The notes beneath the pieces were generated by a model. It saw nothing but the letters and a program-made list of their open reading frames with translations, was not told the origin of the DNA and made no database searches. Position numbers and translations under genes: made by a program. This document shows, one piece after another, positions 8,825-18,375 of a stretch of DNA of 50,549 nt. This DNA is from an uncultured Rhodospirillales bacterium (GTDB lineage Bacteria > Pseudomonadota > Alphaproteobacteria > Acetobacterales > Acetobacteraceae): positions 1 through 50,549 of the forward strand of contig CAIYSR010000038.1 of the NCBI GenBank assembly GCA_903928895.1, read 5' to 3'. Position 1 is the stretch's first letter, and the number at the start of each line of letters is the position of its first letter.

Positions 8825-9784
8825 ATGCTCGGTCGCCTCAATCGCCTCCTCCGCCCCGCCCCACCCCCACGTCCGCTGCCGGTTTCGATGGCGGCCGCGA
8901 TTTCGCTCGATGAGCGGATCGAGATGACCACATGGTGCCGGGACTGCGATATCCTGCCAAAGGTCGAGCACGCCGGTGCCATCATCACCGAAAGCGACGG
9001 CACCCGCGTCCAGGTCATGCACAACGGCTTGCGCGTGGTGGCCGATAAATATTGCGGCCCCTGGACCACTGATCTTATTCGCCGCTGCCACGGACACCAC
9101 GAACCGCAGGAAGAACGTGTCTTCCACGAGGTGCTCGCCCGCCTGCCGCTCGATGCCACGATGATCGAGCTTGGCTCCTGGTGGAGCTACTACACGCTTT
9201 GGTTCCTGTTGGACCAGCCGCGACGCCGGGCCATCGCCCTCGAGCCCGACCCGGAGCATCGGGCCCTTGGAAAGGCTAACGCGGAGCGTAACCACCTCGC
9301 CCCCGTCTTCGTCGACGGATTCGCCGGCGCCGTCTCCGTTTCCTCCGCTCCCTTCCGTCGCGAAACGGGTGAGATCATCGCCATTGCATGCCACAGCGTG
9401 CCGGACCTCATGGAACGCCACGGCATCGCGGTCCTCGACCTGCTGCACTGCGACGCCCAGGGCGCCGAGACCGACGTGCTGACCAGTTGCATCCCCCTGC
9501 TGCGTGAGGGCCGTATCCTGACAATCGTTGTCTCTACCCACCACCATACAATCTCGGGCGACCCGCTGACCCACCAGCGCTGCCTCGCCATCGTCGAGGC
9601 AAATGGTGGTATGGTTATCGCGGAGCATGACGTCCATGAGAGCTTCTCCGGCGACGGGCTGATCGTCGCCCGCTTCGGACCGGACCAGGCTGCGTGGCCG
9701 GTCATCCCGGTATCCCGCAACCGGTATTCGACGAGCCTGTTTCGTAACCCGCTCTACGATCTGGCCGACGTACGCCGCGGCTGA
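8825..9784 (+). CDS. FkbM-family SAM-dependent methyltransferase
   Basis: A 319-residue protein with a SAM-binding core. Motif I is MIELGSWWSYYTLWFLL followed by the acidic loop AIALEPDPEH; a later DLLHCDAQGAETDVL block matches the D-x-E-G-x-E region of FkbM methyltransferases. FkbM enzymes usually O-methylate sugars or polyketides. The first 50 residues are not recognisable. The ATG at 8825 was chosen over an upstream frame-open region that overlaps the dctP leader. The neighbour is a large surface-type Hint protein in the same direction, so a role in modifying a surface glycan or glycoprotein is possible but unproven. Confidence 0.75.
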   Translation: MLGRLNRLLRPAPPPRPLPVSMAAAISLDERIEMTTWCRDCDILPKVEHAGAIITESDGTRVQVMHNGLRVVADKYCGPWTTDLIRRCHGHHEPQEERVFHEVLARLPLDATMIELGSWWSYYTLWFLLDQPRRRAIALEPDPEHRALGKANAERNHLAPVFVDGFAGAVSVSSAPFRRETGEIIAIACHSVPDLMERHGIAVLDLLHCDAQGAETDVLTSCIPLLREGRILTIVVSTHHHTISGDPLTHQRCLAIVEANGGMVIAEHDVHESFSGDGLIVARFGPDQAAWPVIPVSRNRYSTSLFRNPLYDLADVRRG

Positions 9785-9818
9785 GCGCGAAACAAACGTG
9801 ACGCGGCGCAATTGATGC

Positions 9819-9851
9819 CGCGGGCCGATTGACGGACCGCGCCGGCCCGCG
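9819..9851 (+). terminator. GC-rich hairpin after the FkbM-type gene
   Basis: CGCGGGCCG at 9819-9827 and CGGCCCGCG at 9843-9851 form a perfect 9-bp stem with a 15-nt loop, 34 bp past the methyltransferase stop and 54 bp before the Hint gene. There is no T-run after it, so intrinsic termination is uncertain; it could also be part of the Hint gene leader. Confidence 0.35.
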
Positions 9852-9905
9852 CGACGTAGCTGGACGGGTGGCGCGTCCCTGGCGCCGCAGGAGGAGGCCG
9901 CGGTC

Positions 9906-12293
9906 GTGGCAAATCTGGAATATAGTCCGGCACTCGGCGGGTTCGTCCCGCTCGGCAGCGTTGCTACCGCGACCGTGACCATTACACCGACGGCCGCTGA
10001 CGCCCTGTTCGTCCGCCGGTCCATGACTCTCTTGCTTCCCACCAACCTCGCCGCCGCCAGCCTGACGATCGGCGGCCTGGCCGGCCAGACACCCGTCGTG
10101 CTCCTGACCGAGGGCACCGTGTTCGGCGCCAATGTGACCGTGCTGAACGGTGGTAGCCTTGGGCTCGGCACCAACCTCGCGAACCCCAACGCCAACAACC
10201 CAGCCCGCCTCGGCGGCGATCTCACGGTCGCCGCTGGCGGCAACGTCACGATCGTCGATGGCCAGATCGCCGGCACGCTGACACCGACCGGCCATGTCGA
10301 CATCCGCAACAACGCGACCCTGGCTGCAACGGCTCGTCTCGCCTTCCCCAGCCTGACCACCCCGCTCGGCCTCACCAGCCAGGCCGCCGGCACGCTCACC
10401 GTCGCCGGCCCTCTTGCCACCGCCACACTGCTCGCCGCGCTGGGCAATCACGACGCGAGCTTCAATCCCCTCTTCAACGGCCAACTGATCTTCACCGGCA
10501 CGCTCGACAACACCGGCGCCAGCCTGCCTCTCGACACGCTGAGCGGGCTGCAAATGGGTGCCGCGCGCATCGAGGGTGGCACCATCACGGGCAGCACCGC
10601 GCTGACCGGCGTCACCCTCGCCGGCGTGGACGTTGGTGGCACCATGACCGCTGCCGCGGGCACGACCGACACCATAACCGGCCACATCGGCGGCTTTGGT
10701 ACCATCGCCGTGGACGGCACCCTGGTGCTCGCCGGTAGCGTGTTCCTTGACGCCACCACACTCGCCATCGGAAGCCAAGGGCGGCTGTTCGGGAACGGCA
10801 GCATCGACCTCGCGATCGGCACCTTCAGCGCGCTGGACTTTACCGGCCCCGCCACCATCGACCTCGCCGCCGGCAGCAACGTCACGATCAGTGGTACCAT
10901 CGACAGCGGTAACAACACCACGCCCACCGACCTTGCCTGGAACGGCCCAACCGGCAGCCTCACGCTCGAGACACAGGGCGTCCTGCGCGTCGGCACCAGT
11001 ACCGACCTGCGCATGGACACCGCCCTCGTCGCCGCCGGCACCATCGTGCTGGCTGGCGGTACGCTTGACCTAGTGCAGTCCGCCACGGTCGGCGAGGTCG
11101 ACTTCGGCGGCATGGGCGCGACCCTGATGCTCGGCGCCCGCGGCGGCGGCGCCATTCTGCATGACTTCGCCGATGGCGCCACGATCGTGGTCGCTGGCGC
11201 GGCCGATTTTGGCGCCACCCCGGTCTTTGCCAACGGCACACTCGACGTCATTGGCTCGGATGGGCTCTCTGATGGCCAATTCGTGCTGACCCGCAGCGAC
11301 GGCGGCAGCTACACAGCCGGCGACTTCAATATCGGTATCCAGGGCGGTGACCTGACCTTGTTCACCAGCGGCGTCGCGGTGACCGCCTGCTACGCCGCTG
11401 GCACCCGGATCGCCGTTGTCGAAGGCGAGCGCCCGATCGAGGCCATCGCCCCGGGCGATTGCGTAAGGACCCGTACCGGCTCGTTGCGCCCGGTGATCTG
11501 GACCGGCCGCCGGCGCGTTGCCCTCGCCCGTCATCCGCGCCCGCAGGATGTCAATCCCGTGCGGATCCGCGCCGACGCCTTCGGATCCGGCCAGCCCCGT
11601 CGCGACCTGGTGCTCTCGCCTGACCACGCGCTGTTCGCCAACGGCGTGCTGATCCCGGTACGCTATCTCATCAACGGCGCCACCGTGGTCCAGGAAGACT
11701 GGCTCGAGATCACCTATCATCATCTCGAACTCGCGACCCACGACGTCATTTTCGCTGAAGGCCTGGCGTGCGAGACCTACCTCGATACTGCAAACCGCGG
11801 TGTCTTTGAGGGCGAGGTGGCCTCGCGCCCGCTGCACCCCAATTTTGCCCGCGCGACTTGGGCCGCAACCGGCTGTGCTCCGTTGGTAACGGAGGGCGAC
11901 GTCGTTGTCGCGCTGCGCCAGACCCTGCTGGCCCACGCCGAGGCGCTCGGCTACCGGCTGTCGCCCGAGCCCCAGGTGCGGCTCACACCGGCCCCCACCG
12001 GCATCTGGCTCGCCAGCCGCAGCTTTGTTCCCGCCCATGTCGACCCTGCGAGCGTTGACCGCCGCCGCCTCGGCGTGGCCGTCACCGCGATCAGGGCAAA
12101 CGGTGTGTCGATCCCGCTCGATGACCCCCGACTGGCGGCCGGCTGGCACCCGGCCGAGGCCGGCTGGCGCTGGACCACTGGCGATGCCCATCTCACGCTG
12201 CCGCCGGACAGTCGCGTGGCCGTCTCCCTTGCGGCCGCCGGTGCCCTCTACTGGGAGCTTCCGGTCCCGCAGCCCCGGCGCGAGGCCCTGTGA
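9906..12293 (+). CDS. Large Hint-domain protein with beta-repeat passenger
   Basis: A 795-residue protein. Residues 1-494 are low-complexity, rich in Gly, Thr, Ala, Leu and Asn, with loose repeats of the kind GGTLxVA and GTITxAG that suggest a beta-solenoid adhesin-like region. From Cys495 a Hint_2-type domain begins (ACYAAGTRIAVVEGERPIEAIAPGD), with the block-B histidine in LSPDHALFANG and the hydrophobic GVLIPVRYLINGATV strand. Residues about 640-795 form a C-terminal beta domain ending in YWELPVP. Hint domains cleave or splice themselves at the Cys. The start is GTG at 9906 behind AGGAGGAGG. No signal peptide is seen, so the export route is unclear. Such proteins are common in Acetobacteraceae. 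Confidence 0.83.
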   Translation: MANLEYSPALGGFVPLGSVATATVTITPTAADALFVRRSMTLLLPTNLAAASLTIGGLAGQTPVVLLTEGTVFGANVTVLNGGSLGLGTNLANPNANNPARLGGDLTVAAGGNVTIVDGQIAGTLTPTGHVDIRNNATLAATARLAFPSLTTPLGLTSQAAGTLTVAGPLATATLLAALGNHDASFNPLFNGQLIFTGTLDNTGASLPLDTLSGLQMGAARIEGGTITGSTALTGVTLAGVDVGGTMTAAAGTTDTITGHIGGFGTIAVDGTLVLAGSVFLDATTLAIGSQGRLFGNGSIDLAIGTFSALDFTGPATIDLAAGSNVTISGTIDSGNNTTPTDLAWNGPTGSLTLETQGVLRVGTSTDLRMDTALVAAGTIVLAGGTLDLVQSATVGEVDFGGMGATLMLGARGGGAILHDFADGATIVVAGAADFGATPVFANGTLDVIGSDGLSDGQFVLTRSDGGSYTAGDFNIGIQGGDLTLFTSGVAVTACYAAGTRIAVVEGERPIEAIAPGDCVRTRTGSLRPVIWTGRRRVALARHPRPQDVNPVRIRADAFGSGQPRRDLVLSPDHALFANGVLIPVRYLINGATVVQEDWLEITYHHLELATHDVIFAEGLACETYLDTANRGVFEGEVASRPLHPNFARATWAATGCAPLVTEGDVVVALRQTLLAHAEALGYRLSPEPQVRLTPAPTGIWLASRSFVPAHVDPASVDRRRLGVAVTAIRANGVSIPLDDPRLAAGWHPAEAGWRWTTGDAHLTLPPDSRVAVSLAAAGALYWELPVPQPRREAL

Positions 12294-12305
12294 CCCATCG
12301 CCGTG

Positions 12306-13832
12306 CTATTTCCGTCGGGCGATCTCAACGCGCCGCCGGGCCATGAATTCAAGCAGCGCCTCATCAATCCCCTGGTCGAGCGGCGGCTTCTCGTAGGCCT
12401 GCAACATCGTCTTGAAGATCGCGTTGGCCCGCTGCGTGGCATCGAGCCCGCCGGCCGTTTGCCAGTTCTCGAAATTACGCCAGTCCGACAGCAGCGGCGT
12501 GTAGAACTCGGTCCCGTAGCGACGCTGCGTATGCGCGGTGCCGAAGAAATGCCCGCCCGCCCCCGCCTCGCGCATCGCCTCGAGCCCAAGCGCATCCTCG
12601 TTGACCTCGATCGGCTCCAGCGTGCGAGCCAGCATCTGAATCATTTCCGCATCCACGATCATCTTCTCGAACGACGCCACCAGTCCGCCCTCGAGCCAGC
12701 CGACGCCATGATGTATGACATTGGCCCTTCCCAAGAGCGAGCTCCACAGCGACATTTGCGACTCATAGGCAGCCTGTGCATCCACCGCATTGGACGCGTT
12801 GACATTGCTCGACCGGTACGGAATCCCGTAGCGCCGCGTCAATTGCCCGGTCGCCATTGCCCCCTTGGCAAACTCGGGCGTGCCGAATGCCGGCGCCCCG
12901 GTCCGCATGTCGACATTGGACGTGAAGCCGCCATAGACGACTGGCGCACCCGGGCGCGTCAACTGGACCAGCGCGATCCCGGCGAGCGCCTCGGCATTCT
13001 GCTGTGCCAGCGCCCCGGCCAGCGAAATCGGCGCCATCGCGCCGGCCAGCGTGAACGGCGTGACGATCGTCGCCTGTCCTGCCGCCGCGCAGGCCATCAG
13101 CCCGTCCGCCATCGGCCCGTCCACGAGCAAGGGTGAATTGGTGTTGATAATGGTGCTCAGCGATGGCGTCCGCGCGATCTCATCACGATCGAGCCCGCGC
13201 GCGATGCACACCATCTCGACCGCATCATTGAACCGCTCGGCCCCGATGCCCGAGCCCAGGAACACCTTGTCGGTCAGGGTCAGCATGTCATACGCCGTGT
13301 CCAGATGCCGACTCTCAGCGTCGAGATCGATGGCCGCCACTGCCGGACCAGCGATATGCACGCAGTTGAGGCTCTGCACGAGGCGGATGAATTTTTGCGA
13401 ATCCCGGTGCGATCCGGGCCGCCGCCCGCCGTCCAGGTCCGAGCAGTTCGGTGGCCCGCCGACCGTGCCGAACGCGATGTAATCCCCGCCATAGACCACG
13501 TCATGCGCTGGATTTCGCGCATGCAGTGTAAACTGTGAGGGCACCGTCCTGAGGGCCTCGGCCACGATCTCCCGGCCGATCCGCACCCGCTGGTTGCCGT
13601 CCACCAGCGCCCCGGCGGCCCGCAACAGTCCGATCGCCCGGTCGTTCTGAACCCACAGGCCGATTTCCTCCAGCACGCGCAGGCTCGCGTTGTGGATCAT
13701 CTCGAGTTCGTCGGCGCTCAGCACGTCCGCCGCAGGAAACCGGTGCCGCGGCTGTCTGAACGGCAACTGGTGCAGCGCGTCGGCAACGCGCCGAGGCCGG
13801 CGCCCGGCGCGTTCGCGCGGAGGGGCGCTCAT
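12306..13832 (-). CDS. MttB-family (trimethylamine methyltransferase-like) protein
   Basis: A 508-residue member of the MttB superfamily, whose members move a methyl group from a quaternary or tertiary amine to a corrinoid protein. Family segments include LSADELEMIHNASLRVLEEIGLWV near the N-terminus, the GGPPNCSDLDGGRRPGS stretch, and the central SPLLVDGPMADGLMACAAAGQ and PVVYGGFTSNVDMRTGAPAFGTPE. The frame is uninterrupted with no in-frame amber codon, so it is the non-pyrrolysine type, like glycine betaine methyltransferases. Its ATG overlaps the stop of the M20 peptidase gene (ATGA). No corrinoid-protein or MtvA/RamA gene is adjacent, so partners must be encoded elsewhere. Confidence 0.88.
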   Translation of the reverse strand: MSAPPRERAGRRPRRVADALHQLPFRQPRHRFPAADVLSADELEMIHNASLRVLEEIGLWVQNDRAIGLLRAAGALVDGNQRVRIGREIVAEALRTVPSQFTLHARNPAHDVVYGGDYIAFGTVGGPPNCSDLDGGRRPGSHRDSQKFIRLVQSLNCVHIAGPAVAAIDLDAESRHLDTAYDMLTLTDKVFLGSGIGAERFNDAVEMVCIARGLDRDEIARTPSLSTIINTNSPLLVDGPMADGLMACAAAGQATIVTPFTLAGAMAPISLAGALAQQNAEALAGIALVQLTRPGAPVVYGGFTSNVDMRTGAPAFGTPEFAKGAMATGQLTRRYGIPYRSSNVNASNAVDAQAAYESQMSLWSSLLGRANVIHHGVGWLEGGLVASFEKMIVDAEMIQMLARTLEPIEVNEDALGLEAMREAGAGGHFFGTAHTQRRYGTEFYTPLLSDWRNFENWQTAGGLDATQRANAIFKTMLQAYEKPPLDQGIDEALLEFMARRRVEIARRK

Positions 13833-15061
13833 CCGGCCAACGCATCGGCGAGCGTGAGCGCCACCACTTCGGTCGCCCGATGCAGATCAGCGAGCGGCAC
13901 CCGCTCATCGGCGCGATGCGCATTCGCCTCCTCGATGCTGCGCGGCCCTGCGCCATACAGGATCACCGGAATTCCCGCGGCCGCGTAGTGGCGGGCATCG
14001 GTGTAGAGCGGCACCCCGCCGGCCACCACCTTCTCGCCCATCACCTGGCTTGCATGCGCGCATAGTAGATCTGTGAACGCCCGCCCGCTTGCCAGCGGCA
14101 TCAGCGGCGTCGCCAGCAATAATCGGCGTACCGTCACCTTCGCCGGCGGGAACGCCAGCCCAGCAAGCGCGATCACATCGCGCAACTCTGCTTCCACCTG
14201 CTCCGGCTGCTCCTCAGGCACTATTCGTCGGTCAAGCCGGAATACGATTCGGTCGGGCACAACATTGGTGTTGATCCCTCCCGAAATCAGCCCGATCGTG
14301 AGCTGCGGCGCGCCGATGCCCGGAATGGAAGACGCCCGCCCCGCCAGATTGCCGCGCCACGCATACAACGCCGACAAGATCGCCGAGCTCGCCTCGAGCG
14401 CATCGATCCCGGTAAATGGCCGCGCCGCATGCGCGGACCGCCCGGTCACCTCGACTTCCAGATGGAGACAGCCATTGTGCGCCTCGGTCACCCCATAGGA
14501 GAACCCGGCGCACAACGCCAGATCAGGCTTGCTGATTCCTTCCGACAACAACCAGGCAGGTCCAAGCTCGCCCCCGGTCTCCTCGTCATAGGTAATATGC
14601 AGTTCCACCGTCCCGCGCGTCGGCGTCGCGGCCTGGTCCAATGCGAGCAACGCGAACGCATAGGTCGAAATATCCGACTTCGACACCGCCGCACCGCGCC
14701 CGTACAGCCACCCCTCTCGAATTTCCGCTCCATAGGGGGCGGCCGTCCAGCCCTCGCCCGGCGGCACCACATCGCCATGCGCGTTGAGCGCAATCACCGG
14801 TCCGTCGCCGAAGCAGCGCCGCACCACAAGATTGGTGACGCTCACCATCCCATGCGCCTGCACCAGCGCCTGAGGCACCACATGCCGCTCCACTTCGAAC
14901 CCCATCGCCTCCAGCAGCCCCGCCGTCACCGCGGCATGCCGCGCGCAATCCCCAAGTGGATTGTCCGACGGAATGCGCACCACCGCGGCCAGCAAATCGG
15001 TCATTGCTTGGCGCCGCGCAGCGAGAAAACTGCGCAAGGCGGGGCGGTCGGTCGGGGTCAT
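13829..15061 (-). CDS. M20-family metallopeptidase/deacylase
   Basis: A 410-residue amidohydrolase of the ArgE/DapE/carboxypeptidase type. Metal and catalytic residues visible are the HGD in LNAHGDVVPPGEGW, the Glu pair in DEETGGELGP, the dimerisation-domain His in TGRSAHAARPFTG and the last ligand His in NAHRADERVP. The usual bridging-Asp motif GRGxxDxK reads GRGAAVSKSD, so the Asp is displaced or missing. Start at 15061 (MTPTDRP) has an AGGA site; an in-frame ATG at 15091 is the alternative. Translational coupling to the MttB-like gene suggests that the amine released by this enzyme, or its substrate, is N-methylated. Confidence 0.88.
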   Translation of the reverse strand: MTPTDRPALRSFLAARRQAMTDLLAAVVRIPSDNPLGDCARHAAVTAGLLEAMGFEVERHVVPQALVQAHGMVSVTNLVVRRCFGDGPVIALNAHGDVVPPGEGWTAAPYGAEIREGWLYGRGAAVSKSDISTYAFALLALDQAATPTRGTVELHITYDEETGGELGPAWLLSEGISKPDLALCAGFSYGVTEAHNGCLHLEVEVTGRSAHAARPFTGIDALEASSAILSALYAWRGNLAGRASSIPGIGAPQLTIGLISGGINTNVVPDRIVFRLDRRIVPEEQPEQVEAELRDVIALAGLAFPPAKVTVRRLLLATPLMPLASGRAFTDLLCAHASQVMGEKVVAGGVPLYTDARHYAAAGIPVILYGAGPRSIEEANAHRADERVPLADLHRATEVVALTLADALAG

Positions 15062-15189
15062 CTCTTGCGATCCTGGATTGCCTCTGAGCACGCATGGCAG
15101 CGCGGACCGGATGTGGCGTCAACCACCCGTGTCAGCGCGCCCACGAAATGCCAGACTGCGTCGAGTTCAATCGTCAGGGGAACCTCAAC

Positions 15190-15948
15190 ATGAGCGGAAA
15201 CGGCAAGGTTGCATTGATCACCGGCGCCGGCAGCGGCGTCGGCCGCGAGTCGGCCCTCGCCCTTGGTGCGGAGGGCTATTCGGTCGTCCTCGCCGGCCGC
15301 CGCGCCGACGCGCTTTCCGAAACCATCAGCCTCGCCGGCCCCGCCGGCACCCGCATGCTGGCCGTGCCGACCGACGTCACCAATCCCGAAGCCGTCGCTT
15401 CCCTGTTCGCCACCATCAAGAAAAATTTCGGCCACCTTGACGTCGTCTTCAACAACGCCGGCGGCAATGTCCCCTCCACCAACTTCGGTGACTTCACCTG
15501 GGAGCAATGGACCTCCGTCGTCGCCGTCAACCTCAACGGCTGCTTCCTCATCGCCAATGCAGCCTTCCGCATGATGCGCGACCAGACCCCGCAAGGTGGC
15601 CGCATCATCAACAACGGCTCCATCTCCGCTCACACGCCACGCCCCGGCTCGGCCGCCTACACCTCAACCAAACATGCCATCACCGGCATGACCAAATCCA
15701 TCGCGCTGGACGGCCGTGCCTTCGACATCGCCTGCGGCCAGATCGACATCGGCAACGCGGCAACACCCATGACTGCCCGCATGGCCAAAGGCGTGCCCCA
15801 ACCCGACGGCACCAGCCGCATCGAACCCACCATGGATGTCTCGGCAGTGGGCAAGACCATCGTCTATATGGCCGGGCTCAACCCCGATGCGAATGCATTG
15901 TTTGTCACGGTCATGGCGACAAAGATGCCGTTTGTCGGGCGCGGGTAA
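15190..15948 (+). CDS. Short-chain dehydrogenase/reductase
   Basis: A 252-residue classical SDR. The cofactor loop is [10 protein letters not shown], the NNAG motif is FNNAGG, the catalytic Ser lies in NNGSISAH and the Tyr-Lys pair in YTSTKH. After the GRR at the second strand an NADP preference is possible. The C-terminal segment [17 protein letters not shown] replaces the usual PGxxxT lid. The start at 15190 follows an AGGGG site; the frame opens earlier at 15094 without family sequence. It is divergent from the peptidase gene across 128 bp, and an AT-rich palindromic repeat follows its stop. Confidence 0.92.
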   Translation: MSGNGKVALITGAGSGVGRESALALGAEGYSVVLAGRRADALSETISLAGPAGTRMLAVPTDVTNPEAVASLFATIKKNFGHLDVVFNNAGGNVPSTNFGDFTWEQWTSVVAVNLNGCFLIANAAFRMMRDQTPQGGRIINNGSISAHTPRPGSAAYTSTKHAITGMTKSIALDGRAFDIACGQIDIGNAATPMTARMAKGVPQPDGTSRIEPTMDVSAVGKTIVYMAGLNPDANALFVTVMATKMPFVGRG

Positions 15949-15950
15949 GC

Positions 15951-15986
15951 AAGCGCGTTACTTTTTGAAAAAAAGAACAAAAAACT
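15951..15986 (+). repeat. AT-rich palindromic repeat, copy A
   Basis: Unit of the family AAGCGC-TTCTTTTTTGAAAAAA-GAAGCAAAAAACTT, here degenerate (GTTAC in place of TTC). It begins 3 bp after the SDR stop and lies between two convergent genes, the SDR and the cytidylyltransferase. It is the only single copy in the window; the other three loci carry inverted pairs. A bidirectional transcript end is the simplest role. Confidence 0.65.
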
Positions 15987-16001
15987 CTCATCCATAAGCG
16001 G

Positions 16002-16778
16002 TCAGTGTTTCCAGACCTTCCAAGGTGCGGAACCTGACTCCCAGAGAGCCTCCAGCGTGTTGCGATCACGCAGCGTGTCCATCGGCTGCCAGAACCCGGG
16101 ATGGCGAAACGCCGTCAACTCCCCGTCCCGGGCAAGCCCCTCGAGCGGCGCCATCTCCCATGGCGTTGCATCGCCGTCGATCCGCTCGATCACCTCTGGG
16201 TGCAGCACAAAAAACCCTCCATTGATGAAGGCATTGTCGCCCGGCGGCTTCTCGGTGAACGCCCCAACCTGGTTGCCCTCCAGCAACAACGCCCCGTAAC
16301 GCCCTGGCGGCCGCACTGCCGTCACCGTCGCGAGTTTCCCCTGCCGCTTATGGAAATCGATCAGCCCAGTAATATCGACATCAGCCACACCGTCGCCATA
16401 CGTCATACAGAAGCACCGCTCACCCTCCAGATAGCGCGAAAGTCTTTTCAGCCGCCCGCCCGTCTGGGTCTCAAGCCCGGTGTCCACCAGCGTCACCCGC
16501 CATGGCTCCGCATAGTTGCGATGATACTGGATCTCTCCCCGTCCTGTATCCACCGTCACATCGGATGAATACAGCACGTAATTGGCGAAGTATTCCTTGA
16601 TCATGTGCCCGCGATAGCCGAGCGCGATGATGAAGTCATTGATCCCGTGGTGCGCATACAAATTCATGATATGCCACAGGATCGGCCGCCCACCGATCTC
16701 GATCATCGGCTTGGGCCGCAGATGCGACTCCTCGCTGATCCGCGTGCCCCGCCCACCCGCGAGGATGACGGCCTTCAT
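16002..16778 (-). CDS. rfbF: Glucose-1-phosphate cytidylyltransferase
   Basis: Makes CDP-glucose from CTP and glucose 1-phosphate, the entry to CDP-3,6-dideoxyhexoses and related sugars. The 258-residue protein has [20 protein letters not shown], which matches the RfbF signature, then [36 protein letters not shown] and the ending [16 protein letters not shown]. The ATG at 16778 overlaps the stop of the methyltransferase gene; the frame upstream of it lies inside that gene. It is the last gene of a four-gene operon. No CDP-glucose 4,6-dehydratase is in the window, so the later steps must be elsewhere or the product is used directly. Confidence 0.93.
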   Translation of the reverse strand: MKAVILAGGRGTRISEESHLRPKPMIEIGGRPILWHIMNLYAHHGINDFIIALGYRGHMIKEYFANYVLYSSDVTVDTGRGEIQYHRNYAEPWRVTLVDTGLETQTGGRLKRLSRYLEGERCFCMTYGDGVADVDITGLIDFHKRQGKLATVTAVRPPGRYGALLLEGNQVGAFTEKPPGDNAFINGGFFVLHPEVIERIDGDATPWEMAPLEGLARDGELTAFRHPGFWQPMDTLRDRNTLEALWESGSAPWKVWKH

Positions 16779-17554
16779 GCCATCTCTCCGGCAATCCGCT
16801 GCAGGAAGCATTTTGGCCAGTACGTCACCCGCTCCCGCACGGCGCCCTCGTTGAAGGCAAACCCCGGCTCCTCCATCCGGAACTCCGGATTGCGGCACAG
16901 GAAATCGTCTATGGCCGAAATCGGATTGTTCCATATCCAATCCGGGCCAGTCCGTGGTGCCCCCGCCACCTGTGCCATGATGCCGTCGCACACCACGAGG
17001 TAGGATCCTGGCGAAACCATCGTCGCATAGGCGTTCAGTTCCGCCGCCACATGGTCACGGCTGTGGTTGCTGTCGAGGATCACCAGCACCGTCTCGCCCG
17101 GCGCAATCGCCGCGCGCACCACCGAGACCGTCTCGCGCGCCGTCGAACTGCCCTCGATCAACTGGATGCGCGCACCCATTGGATGCGCCTCGATCGCCGC
17201 GCGGTTATGCGGCCGGATTTCGACATCCACCCCGATCACCCGCCCCTTGCCCAGCGCCGCCAACAGTCCGGCGTAAAAAACCAACGAACCACCATGCGCC
17301 ACCCCGGTCTCAATCACCACATCGGGTGCCAGCCGCCAGATCACTTCCTGGATCCGCACCATGTCTTCGGGCAACTGGATGATCGGCCGCCCCATCCAGG
17401 TGAAGCCGTAGACATATTTCACGTCCCAACCGCAGCGCAGCCAGGCCTTGGAGACGGCCGAAAAGGCCTCGGGACTGTCCATCGCCCAGACCGCCTCGCT
17501 GCCATCGGGCTGCGCGAGGGTGACGTAACCGCGGGCTTCGTCGATTGTCAGCAT
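16775..17554 (-). CDS. CmcI/rhamnosyl O-methyltransferase-family protein
   Basis: A 259-residue protein of the CmcI family, whose members O-methylate sugars (rhamnosyl 2-O-methyltransferase) or antibiotics. Visible motifs are the SAM-binding stretch [20 protein letters not shown], the acidic [11 protein letters not shown] after it, the IEGSS strand, and [18 protein letters not shown], where Asp and His are typical metal and catalytic residues. The gene overlaps the epimerase by 7 bp and the cytidylyltransferase by ATGA. The operon context points to methylation of a nucleotide sugar or of a sugar in a surface glycan. Confidence 0.85.
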   Translation of the reverse strand: MLTIDEARGYVTLAQPDGSEAVWAMDSPEAFSAVSKAWLRCGWDVKYVYGFTWMGRPIIQLPEDMVRIQEVIWRLAPDVVIETGVAHGGSLVFYAGLLAALGKGRVIGVDVEIRPHNRAAIEAHPMGARIQLIEGSSTARETVSVVRAAIAPGETVLVILDSNHSRDHVAAELNAYATMVSPGSYLVVCDGIMAQVAGAPRTGPDWIWNNPISAIDDFLCRNPEFRMEEPGFAFNEGAVRERVTYWPKCFLQRIAGEMA

Positions 17555-18375
17555 GCGACCTCCTGTCGCTGCGCGGCAGCCAATGCCGGCAGATCATCAA
17601 GCAAGCTGCGGAGCGGCGTGCGGAACTCGGCTCTGATCCGGGTGGTATCGATACGCGGATACCGCACCGTCGCCGCCCCCTCCACCGCCGTCATGCGCCA
17701 CCCCATGGCCTGGGCGAGCGCCACGGCGATGGCGTCGTGAGTCGTATTGGCACCCACCGCGACGTTATAGAGACGCCGCCGCCCGCACAGCGCGATCCCT
17801 TCAAGCAGTGCAACAACCTCGTCCACCGCGACATAGTCCTTGGACGACATTAACCCCTGTTCCAGCGACACCTGCCCCGTCAACCGACCCTGCGTAAGAA
17901 CCTGGCCAAGGAAGCAATGCGGCCCCATCCCGGCCCCATAGACATTGGACAGCCGGGCAACCCGCACCTCAGCCCTTGGATCGCCCAGACACAGTGCCTC
18001 TCCGGCCAGCTTGGTGATGTTGTAGACATCCCCCGCCACCATCGGCGCCACCACAAGTTCCGTCTCCTCGCGCGTGCTCGCCGCCCGCGCGTAGACCCGG
18101 GTCGAGGATAGAAGCAGAAAGGACGCCATCCGGTCGCGTGCGAGCGCGGTTGCCACAACCCCGACATGCGCCTCGGCGGTCTCCGGCCGCCGCTCGCGGA
18201 AATCCCCGGTCAGCCCGATGCAATCGATCACATGTCCGGCCGGAAAGCGCCCCGCCAGGAATCCCTTCAGCCCGGCACGCTCCACCGCCAGCACCTCGTG
18301 CCCCGCCGCGCGCAGATGCAACACCAGCCTCCGTCCGATGAAACCGCCTGCGCCCAGCACGGTGAACCGACTCAT
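17548..18375 (-). CDS. NAD-dependent epimerase/dehydratase family protein
   Basis: A 275-residue extended SDR. The cofactor loop is TVLGAGGFIGRR, the catalytic Ser is in LLLSSTRVYA and the Tyr-Lys pair in VYNITKLAGE. The substrate-binding C-terminal part includes RVARLSNVYGAGM and SSKDYVAVDEVVALLEG, typical of nucleotide-sugar epimerases, dehydratases and reductases. The start at 18375 overlaps the acyltransferase stop (ATGA); a longer frame upstream lies inside that gene. It is shorter than most 4,6-dehydratases, so a 4-keto reductase or epimerase is a likely role. The exact sugar is unknown. Confidence 0.85.
   Translation of the reverse strand: MSRFTVLGAGGFIGRRLVLHLRAAGHEVLAVERAGLKGFLAGRFPAGHVIDCIGLTGDFRERRPETAEAHVGVVATALARDRMASFLLLSSTRVYARAASTREETELVVAPMVAGDVYNITKLAGEALCLGDPRAEVRVARLSNVYGAGMGPHCFLGQVLTQGRLTGQVSLEQGLMSSKDYVAVDEVVALLEGIALCGRRRLYNVAVGANTTHDAIAVALAQAMGWRMTAVEGAATVRYPRIDTTRIRAEFRTPLRSLLDDLPALAAAQRQEVAC

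Noticed and set aside
8612-10447. 611-residue open frame on the minus strand
   Set aside because: Antisense to the methyltransferase and Hint genes and low in complexity.
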